Assembly: GCA_020650975.1 (NCBI GenBank)
Contig: JAIPMN010002176.1
Span: forward strand, 1 to 20,266
Direction of reading: 5' to 3'
Length of the DNA: 20,266 nucleotides
DNA from: Apostichopus californicus
Lineage: Eukaryota > Echinodermata > Holothuroidea > Aspidochirotida > Stichopodidae
The notes beneath the pieces were generated by a model. That model had not been told where the DNA came from. It worked only from the letters and a program-made list of their open reading frames with translations, and searched no databases. Each line of letters begins with the position of its first letter. Position 1 is the stretch's first letter. Both the position numbers and the translations under genes were made by a program. This document shows positions 1-10,200 of the stretch, in pieces.

Positions 1-1097
1 TATATATATATTTATATACATATACAGATATACCGTATGCTAGTTCATGTATGCACAATTCATCCCTTGTGTAATTTGCGTTGGTGTCAGGACGTTGGCA
101 ATTAACAGTATCCTGCACATGATGTAGGGAATGCTGGTTAGTTGAGAGCAGATTTTTGCCTCTTCAATCATTACCCGAGAAAGAAAAAACAAACAGCTCC
201 TAATTTTAAAGATGAGCCAAATGCGAGGGAGGATTTTTGAAAAATCAGAAAATTCATATTCCCCAAGTGCGGATAAATAACTCCTTACATCTGAAACTGA
301 CTCCTAACGATTGTGTTGGGATTGAATCGGTGTGGGAGGAAGAACAGAAAGAATGTCCCTTGTAATTATCTGGAGATAAGTGGTGGTTGTTAAGAGATCT
401 CGACAGAAACAAAATGTAGGACTGCTTAAGTATCCCTACATGCACCCTCCCCCCCCCCCTGAAGTTCGTAAAAATAGGCCATGTAGAGTTGTTGAACCCA
501 ATTGCTCAGAAAGTTTTCTCCGATATTGGGGTCAGTTCATTTCCCCCCCCCCCCCCATACTCATAATTAGCAACCCGATTTTCGTTCTTCGGGGTAAATG
601 ATCCTTGCTGACTGTCATCTGCAGTTAAGAGTACTTCTTTGTCATGATAGACAAAAAAGTTAACTGAACAAATATGACTTATTCTACACAATAATGACTA
701 GTTAACGCCGTCTGTGTTTGAATGGGATAATGTGCTCCCGTTGTGACCATGTAATTAAACTCCATGTGAAATGCCCTTATCATTCTCTTTGACATTCATG
801 TCATCTGACAGATGCCCTTTCAAATGCCAGTCAACTTTCAACATGTATTAATGTTCCAAGTCATTCTCCATGATGGCTAGTTCTATATTTGCTTTGAGTG
901 GTTCATAAGATCAGAGTGTAAAAAACATTCTATAATATTATCACTTTCAGATGTACTTGGTGTTAGTTCCCATCTTTTCCTGTGTATTTATTTTTATTAA
1001 ATTTGTCGGTCATCTCTGGATATTTTTTTTTTGAGATGTAAACAGAGAAGATTGTATTTAACTAACTGATGTATTATATTTCTCTTTTCCCCGGCAG
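1..1097 (+). other. Upstream intron (3' part), with TA-rich start and poly-C runs
   Basis: This is the end of an intron whose 5' end lies outside the window. The acceptor is ccccggcag ending at 1097. It holds a TA-rich stretch at 1-35 and C runs of 11 (449-459) and 14 (543-556). I looked for the upstream GT14 exon that should encode the conserved D-Y-P-I/L region before Y-N-F and found none here. Confidence 0.7.
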
Positions 1098-1266
1098 GTT
1101 ATAATTTCATGCGTCAGAACGGTAATTGGAACGATCGTAGCGGGAAGGCCACGGACTATACCGTGTGGTATGGCTGCGGAGGCCACGTGTACAACATATC
1201 CAAACGAGGGCAGAGACCCGAATGGTCAGATATGCACAGTGCATCACAGTGGGCTGTACTTAATAG
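1098..1266 (+). CDS. Exon 1 of window: GT14 catalytic domain segment
   Basis: The exon opens with two bases finishing a codon and then reads YNFMRQNGNWNDRSG; it ends in AAT AG, phase 2, at the donor GTTTGT. YNFMRQ corresponds to the N-F-L/M segment that follows D-Y-P-I in XYLT. WYGCGGHVYNIS matches the XYLT segment with pattern C-x-x-H-M/V-W/Y, and QWAVLNR matches its D-W-F-L-L-N-R. The residue before W is Gln50 here, where XYLTs have Asp. N32-I-S is a possible N-glycosylation site. Confidence 0.88.
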
Positions 1267-4200
1267 GTTTGTATGAACCATATAAAATATACAATTCAGT
1301 ATTAATGGAAAACTAATCAGGGAAACAACAAACATCTTTAGAAAGAATGAAGAAAGTGTCGCATGACACGTAATTCAAACAAGCAGACCTTAGGAGTACA
1401 ACGGTGATGTGTTCTATGTTATGTTAGGCACTGCAGCTTCCAACTGGCACTTCCCCCCCCCCCGCCCCTCTCAAGCGTAAAGAAATGGTTGAATGTGGAT
1501 CACAACCAGGGATGCATGGTTCAGTTGATAGACCACAGATCTAAGAAATGACATCTTTGCTGTTTCTTTTTTAATTATCGGTATAGAAGGCAATGACATG
1601 GTTCATTTTACAAAATTCACCAAAAAAAAGAGAAACAATTTGTTGATAGTACAAGGCTTTAGTTGATGTTTAGTAGTAAAGTTCCCTGTGACATGAAAGG
1701 CTACAGTACCCAACAATATTAAGTACAATATTAGGTACCCATAATCATGCTGGTTTACTTGTCTGCGGTTGAGAAACGTTAACCACTTATTTCAATGTTG
1801 GATAGATTGCTACTTAAAAGTTAGTTTCTATCAAGGCTACGTAGAGAGAGAGGAAACTGAACTTAAGGACGGAAAGTAGGTTTATCAAAAGTAATTCCAT
1901 ATATAAAGGTTCAAACTTGTTGTATGTTACAATGTGTAGCTCATTGTTTAACATGATTATCTGTGAAATTCAGGACAAAATGTATCTATATATTTATGAA
2001 TATATATGTCAAAGTTAATATCATCTGTCTGTTCTTCTCTTCAGGAAATACATTGATTACGTTTTAAATCCCAATGAGAGATTAGACAAGATGAACTACC
2101 TACAATTCTACTCTATGACTTGCATCATTCCAGACGAGTCATTCTTTATCTCCATGATGAAAATCTCACCATTTAGGTAAGACTTGAAGAAGGCAGAATT
2201 TTCTCTCTCGATATGTTATAGTCAAAGAAAACGGAAAGGTTTTGAATGCCAATAACATTTCTACGGCTATCCTGGTGTTGAGCTTTAGAATATGCTAAAT
2301 ATTTGGAATATTATACTCCTTTAAGATTACATTGATGATGATATCAACTCAACTCATCAGTGAAGGTTTAAGTGTTAATGTTAATTGATTGTTTTATCAA
2401 TTCTACTATTAAACTCAACCGAAAATATGTCTTTTAAGTTCATGTAAACAACAGAGAATGCTCGGATGCCATGTATCCTTTACAAATATGTTAATGGAGA
2501 CCATCAATTCTTGTTTACCTATTGAGTTTTCATGTTGCACTTTTGGAGCTAAAAAAATGGTCCGTGCCTTAGACTAACTAGTCCAGCCACTTTCATTGAT
2601 AAGCCTCAAATGTTTAAAGGAACATTTGTCAAAAATTAAAAATGATGTAGAAATACAACTGGGCTTGGTACTGCTAGAACGTAGCAACATTAGAACTGTC
2701 CAAAATGTATCAAAATTAAATGCAGGCCTAAAAATTTGTCGTCATTTGATGTATAAGGGTAGTCACTGATAGGCAAAAGGAAATATATCCTTGTCGAACT
2801 AGATCTCTTGGTTACGATTCTTATATCAGTGTACTTCTTCATTTCTTCAGAAATACATTCATCCATAACAACATGCATCATTTGAAAGCATTCGCCAGGC
2901 GAGATGACAAAGGATTTTGCAGACACACAGACGACATCGATTTCTGTGGGCAAGTAAGAACGCAACCTGACCTTTTTGCAAAACTTATCACAGTAAAACA
3001 GAAGCCAACAGATGAGATTGGAATTCTGCCACAAAACCTTATCAAATTTCTTCCTCCTCATGCACAGCCAACCAAACCCTGATGGGCTTATCAGGTCATC
3101 TAGGGGTTATAGAGTAAAAGATATATTTCGCACCAGTGATGGCGAGAGGTGTTCTACAAACTAGTAGTTCTTTGGTTTCAGGTGTAACCGGTAGATCTGA
3201 TCATTGGGTTAAAGGTCAAATGTATTACAACTTAAGTTATAATGGATAGAGCATAATGTTGACAGTCTCTGCTTGATCCAGTGGATGGATAGCCAACCAT
3301 AGGACAACCGATGCGATTGCACCGAGGATTGGTACCTCCTTTCTATCCACCCATCCTCTCCTTATATCAGTTGTAGAGAAAAGTGTGACATATCATAGGC
3401 TGTAATTTATCCAAAACAAATTTCTATTAGACTTACCACTTTGGTCTTCTCCATCCCATCTTCGGCACCCTACCCAACCCATCCTTACTACCCTACCGCA
3501 TCACATCCTTGGTACTCCACCACACCTATTCTGTACTCCCATTTCCGTCTCTTCATCCAGTTACCATTCCCTTTCTCCAGCCCCTCCCCGCCCCCATGAA
3601 CCACCCTAACAGCATACATAGATGCATTCTACATTTCCATGAATTTATCAAAGGGCACTTTTAATAATGTTTAATATAAAGTCAATTAAGATCAGCATGT
3701 GTCTTTTTGTTGTTGTTTTGTTTAGGGTCCAGGCACAATTGTAGCTGCAGATTCTAACAACCTGCACCTGATGGCCCTCAACTTCTTCTTTTCGAGAAAA
3801 TACACCGGGGACCCTGAGGAAAAAGCCCGGCTTACTGCCCTACGGCTTGCCAGTGGAGGCTATTATGATGATCTACTGAGGGACTATATTAAGCCATCTA
3901 TGCAAAGGTAAACAGATTAAACCACAAAAATGAAAGATGATCAGGTGTCTTGTTGATTCAGGTCATGGGGGGAGGTGGGAAGGAGGATGGGAGAGAATGG
4001 GGAGGGTGTATCGGAGGACCATGAAATGAACATCATCAGAAATGATTCCTTTAAAGTAAAACAAAGTTGCTGCCTTGGATGGGGCAAGGGGAAGCAAGGT
4101 TACTTTTTACTTCATTTGTGTGAACTGTGTGAAACAAGAAGGAAGGAAAAAAATACTGTTTATCTTTTTCAGGGAGGAGGGATGTAGAAGATCTGAAGGT

Positions 4201-7200
4201 ACCATCCAATTTTACTCATAATCTCAAAAGTCCTCTAAGATATGTAGAAATCATTAACCTTTCAGATAAAACATATCTTCTCCAATTCTTACCAAACACT
4301 ACCGTTTTATCTGTCTTTTTTTGACACTTGTTATGTTTTTATTCCTTGCCAAAGGTTAAAACTAATCTATGCAAAAACCTTGTAAATACCGTAATATCTC
4401 CAAAAGTGAAGTTTTGAATAAACTTCATACTTTTGCATGCGGATCTGCCTTAGTGACAAAGTACAAAAAGTACTATTGTTTTGTGTGGAAGTCACAGGTT
4501 ATGTAAGGTCAGCAGAGGTCTTAAGTAAGAAAAATCTTGTACAGATGACAACTCCAAGAAATATATATATAGCTCGGATAATCTTTATACGAAGAATAAG
4601 AAGATCATTGAATACTCAAAACCTCACAATATTAGCTCCAAAAGTAAAGACTTGGCTTAACTTCACACTTGGTATGTGGATCCAGCTGATTAAGTATATA
4701 CGAACAATTCATGCACAGAGTACAGGAAATGTTCTCATACTGTAAATGTGGCAAGAAATCACTAAGCCATTCGGCTTTCTGGTTGCTCTGCTAGTAAATG
4801 ATAACTCTGGTCCTAGTTTGAGTTCTGATGCTTTGTTTCCTTAAGGAAAGTAAATCAAGAATTGAATTCATGCAAAGCAGAAAGTGTTAAAAGTATTCAG
4901 GCAAATGAAGAGAAATGAACATTAATGAAAGAGAGAGATCTGTCGGCAAAGGTTGATATCATAGACCTAAGAGAGTTGGTTAGTCTTTAAAGGAGCCTTT
5001 TTAATCAAGAATTGAGTTCATGAGAAGCAGAAAGTGTTAAAGTATTCAGGCAAATGAAGAGAAATGAACATTAATGAAAGAGAGAGATCGGTCGGCAAAG
5101 GTTGATATCGTCGACCTAAGAGAGTTGGTTAGTCTTTAAAGGAGTCTTTAATCAAGACTTGAGTTCATGCGAAGCAGAAAGTGTTAAAGTATTCAGGCAA
5201 ATGAAACCAATAGAGAAATGAACATTAATGAAAGGTTGATATCGTCGACCTAAGAGAGTTGGTTAGTCTTTAAAGGAGCCTCTTGTATTTCCTAGTTTTT
5301 GCTTTATTTGGTAATAAGCAATTGGATGATTAACAGACAAGTTGGTGTGTGTTTGTAACGCCCTAGCTTTTAAAAACGGTATCTCAAGAAGGAAACCTGT
5401 GATTGATGTCACACTTGGTATGCAGGTTGGTAATGGGTCAGTAGATGGATCTTAACTGTTTGTGGTGGTGCTTCATGCATATTAATGAGTGGGCGGAGCT
5501 TAACGTAAAATTCTTAAAATGTCAATATCTCTTTAACCATATGTCTGATTTAGGTCATATGTAGTTAGTACATAGTATTTACATGTGTTTTTTGCAACAA
5601 CTTTAACCTCATTAGTTTTCTTGAGTGGATGGGGAGGGGGGGGGCTTGATGGGAAATCGTGGAAAACTGCTTGAAACACGATATCTCAAAAACCACAATT
5701 TGAGTCAATGTCATACTTGGTACTTACAAGGTGTATAGATGTGCCATATTGTTTTTGGTTCCCATCTCATAAATATTAATGAGTGGGCGGGGCTTAACAG
5801 AAAAGTGTTTGTGAAGGATGTAACCGATATATACTTTGATAGAGGTTACTTACCAAATACCCAGCATGTAAATGGATTCATATATAACTCAATGAGGTAC
5901 CTTCCTTAAAGTTTATGAAGGATGTAACCGATATCTGGTGATAGAGAAACAGAAGGGAACAGGAAACACCTCTGTGAAGGATGTCAGTGATTACATCAAT
6001 TTTTATGTAGTGTGATAACGATCTTAGGAAATGCTGTTGGATTATCATGTCTGTGCTTAACAATGATTGGCCGTGTATCAGCAGAACTAATGAATCCTGA
6101 CCTAAATGCAAGTATCCTGTTTCATGGTATTTTCATTGCCAAAGTGTAAAATGAATCCATGAGATGGTGATGGTGTGTGTGTGCGTGTAGGCATGTGTGT
6201 GATGCCTTGAATTGTAAATTCTCTAACTAATTAATTACTTGGTATGCATCTTAGTGAGTGGAAGAACCCTTTTGTTATCAGTGGCAGTAAAAGGTCACCA
6301 AAGGTCAAAGTATAAACACCTTGTGAACTTAATAACTTCACAAGCAAAGCTTGAATGAACTTCAAACTCAGTAGGTGGATCCACTGTAGTGATTGCAAGA
6401 ATGCTATTGTTTTCCATAGAGGTCAAGATAGCTGAGGTCACCAGAGGACATTGTCTGAATACCATGTAAACTTGCAAATTTTGTGACTTCCAAAGCAAAG
6501 CTTGGATGAACCTCATATTTTGTTTTGTGGAACTGCTTTATTATTAAAAGAACCTTCTCTTATGAAGTGTGGCAAGGAATCACTGAGCCTCATGGCATTC
6601 TTGTTTATTACTATAAGTAACTAAGGTGAGAATTGTCTAACAAATAGTGAAGGGAATTCTGCATTTTATGACTTTGTTCGATTCTATATCTGCATATATG
6701 AGAGTGTAAATAAGTGTTTGGTTTCATCAAATGTAGCTTGGTGGATTAGGTCACTTTGCCCCCCCCCCTCCCCCCCACCCATTTTGTGGATATAGTAATT
6801 AGTGGATGAAAAAACCTATTATGTAGATGAGATATGAGTCACAGTTAGATATCCCGGTGTTTCTATCTCAGGGATTCTCAACTGGTTACCCACAGGCCAA
6901 TTTCAGCTAGCAACAGGGTTCAATGCAGAAAGAGAATCGGCCCACAAAAAAATAAATAATTGAGAATCCATCCCTGTGGAAACCATTGATCAAATGTCGT
7001 TATCTTCTCTGTATGTAACATGGACATATGTCACATAGATTGTAAACTGTTTAACTAACAGTTTTAGTTGTGTCTTATCTTTAAATGCTCTAACCCTTAA
7101 AAAAAAAAAAAACAATTTGAGAACTCCCGTTCCCACCGAAATATGGATAACTTATATTAATTCCATACAGAAATTTCAATAACTACTGTCTCGATAAAAG

Positions 7201-10200
7201 CAGATGTACATTTTTTTAATTTAAAACTGAGAAGTGAACCATGTTCTTGACTGAAGCGTACTTTAGTTAATACCTCGCTTCCCAGGTGATGCTCCTTTTA
7301 TTTTCTTCTTTGCTCCCTGAAGTTTTCAGATGAATTGTTTTTCTTTCCACTTCAGTAGGGCTTGGCAAACCCAAAATGAAAATTGTATTTAACTGGTAGG
7401 AAATCAAGGTCATTTGATGATTCAGTTTCTAAGGCATTTTTAGTTTCTTGTCAAGGATACAAAGTTAATCAAATACATTCGAGGCAAAGATCGTCTATCC
7501 AGTTGATTGGAAAGAAGCTAATTTCTTCACTTCAGTATCAGCCTCTTCTTTGTAATTCTAGCAAATTATGAAAGACCTCTTTGTCATTGATTAAATATGT
7601 CTTTGATGCGTGTTCTGATCTGAGTGTCCAAATATATCCACCAAAAAAAAAAATGTCCTAGTACCAAAATGGGATGCATCTCGATACGAATACTCTATAA
7701 TCATAGGTTTATTGTTTAACTTTACATTTCCACATAAGGTTTAGTTGGAACCCAATCTAAACTAAGGTCAAAGGTGAAACAGTAAAAAGTAAAACATTTG
7801 GCTGTCAGTGTGCAACGATAGTATGACACGCACCTGGTACAAACTGTAACAATGTCAGTTATCCATATCTCAAAAACTCAATGTAGGAATTCAGGATGCA
7901 AATATCACCAGGAATCAATAGACTATATATTTTTTCATTGGTCAAAACATGAAACTTTGTCCCTGGACTATCCTTTGAATGAACTCTACTCACTTATTAA
8001 TACTACGCTTCTGGCTGGATTATTTTCGACAAACTGACGGTACCACGTTGGACTGTTGAAGGAAAGACTAGGTTCCATTTGTTTATACTTTAATTAAGTC
8101 CATTATAATTGCACCAAACTAAAAAAGAAATTTGACAAGTTTCCCTAAGACACTGTAAATTATTTAATTCATTAACTTTATGAGAGAACAAGACTTTTTG
8201 GACAGGATACAATAAATGATGGTAAATTGCCCACCGCTACTCAATGTGATTGCCGCCACCACCAAAGTATGAGTAAGAAATGACATGACTCATTCAAAAT
8301 CTACAACAGCCTCATGAGAGAAATGAATCTTGGTAGAAACTAACCAATATTGACCAATTTAATAAAAACGAAAAAGTATAGCAAAAAATTATGTTAACTA
8401 AAATGAATAAGTTTAAAACTATTTCAGTATGAATGTGCTAATCTTTTTATCTGAATCTTTTTCTCCTTCTTCTTCTTCTTCCATTAACAGGCAACTTGTA
8501 GAGCTAGTCATGGAGGAACAGTATGGAGAGAATTGGATGAACGAAGCCGAAGTGCAGGACATTTTGAAGATCCGAGTGTTTCCTCAGCCGGTCACTCTTG
8601 ACCCCTGTTGTCTTCCAATCTACACTACGAAGAACCAACTCAGCAGGGATATTAAATATTGGATTGATTTTTCTTTGGTGAGTTTCAAGTTTTGCTGTAG
8701 CGTTAAGAAATTAGCAAATTGAACACAGCTCTATATTTCATGACCAATTAATATTTTCAGAACCCTTTAGGCACTGCACTCGCAACAGTCTAGTTTTTTA
8801 ACTCAACACTTCATCAGTTATTTTCATAGTCTGAACTGTCAGGGTGAAGTTGCTCCAACCAATTTCCTTTTAACTTATAAATCGCGCACATGTTTATTTG
8901 ACGCACCAACGTACCTTCAAATATTGTTTCAACGAATGACGCACGTTTATATGTGTCACTCAATGACATTGTCCTTCTAGTTAATTGTATTGTCAAGCTT
9001 CTGGAGATTAGTCAATGCAGCTTAAGGTGATAAGTCAATGCAGCTAAGGAGATTAGTCAAAGCAAACAGCAACAGCTTTCAAGGCTTCCCTCGCTGAAAA
9101 GCAGCTTGTTAAAGTAAATATTACTCTCTTAAAATTGATCACGTCAATATATGAAGGGTACTGCCAACAATTCAGTCAAATTATGTCATCATTGAGATGT
9201 TTAACATTAGCTATATTCAGTTAATCCAATATAGACATAATGTAGGATTATATTGGTTAATGTAGGATTTACTTGGAAATGAAATTGAACAAAACAATGA
9301 CTGAAACCTGAAAGAATATATAGTTAACATAAGGGGAGAGATGACATCAGGGTTGGTGGAATCAGGCCTTGAAATTAACTGGCTAGATGGTAATGGATCT
9401 TGCCGTTTTTCAAAAAGAAGGAAGAAAAGGCAATAGCAAAATTTCTGCCAGTAGATATTAAGATTTTAAACACGTGATTAAAGTCAGCTAACAATCTTCA
9501 GCCTAATTGGCATGATATCCATCCTAACATAAGCCTCGGAATGTATGGTGCTTACTGTCAGCTAATATGATTGGACTGCTCTCAAAAGTCTGTACAGTAT
9601 CTGATGTGTGTTGTCAGTCAGGAATACGCCAACTACAAGGACTTGAAATTAGCCAGTAAATATTTTTGTAGATATTTTTCGAGTATTTTTTAATAGCAAG
9701 CAGCTTAAATTGTGGAGCTCTAGGACTGGGTATTGTATTGATTTCAATCAATCGATCAATCAATTAATCAAGAAAATTTATATAGCGCCTAATATCGAAA
9801 GTCAAACAAAGTTCAAGAAAATACCAATCACAATTTTGTGTATTTAGGAAGGAGGGAAGTGGCCGTGAGGATCGAATTAGTCTGTTTAATACTTGAGCGG
9901 GGATCCTTGCAGCATTAATGTAGTAATGTCAGTAATAATTGGCAAAAAGTAACTAGAAGAGTAGGAATCTCAGCGTATATATCGAAATCGAAGACCTTGT
10001 TCTTTCAGACAAGAGAGAGGAAGAAGGGAGGGAAGGAAAAAATCTCCTACAATAACAGAATAAACTATGATTGTACGACAAAAGTTCAGTAAGCTTTGAT
10101 GCACATAGTCTTAAATAATGGGAAGAAAGAATGGTACAACTTCTCTCCTAGGCATCCATCATAGATCAGAAATTTGTTAGAGGTTTACATATCTCAGTGT

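Larger units (their letters stand above)
3908..8490 (+). other. Intron 4, the largest, filled with repeats
   Basis: Begins GTAAAC and ends ccattaacag after a TTC-rich tract. It holds a G-run cluster near the donor, an AGGTCA-type repeat region (about 4375-6610), a three-copy tandem repeat (4853-5281), a short hAT-like MITE (6869-6976), a 14-base A run (7099-7112) and another AGGTCA direct repeat (7765-7777). From 7113 to 8490 I see no further element. ORFs inside it lack homology and do not join in frame to the exons. Confidence 0.8.

Noticed and set aside
2690..3061. 123-codon open frame on the - strand
   Set aside because: It is antisense to exon 3 and shadows it; no motif is recognised.
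2954..3082. Extension of exon 3 to a stop at 3082
   Set aside because: A consensus GTAAGA donor at 2954 joins in phase to exon 4, which restores the XYLT C-G-x-x-P alignment; the extension has no similarity.
3284..3356. Inverted repeat as a possible MITE
   Set aside because: Only about 10 bp of imperfect pairing, with no target duplication or typical ends.
4437..4745. 102-codon open frame in intron 4
   Set aside because: It lies within the same repeat family and cannot be joined in phase to the flanking exons.
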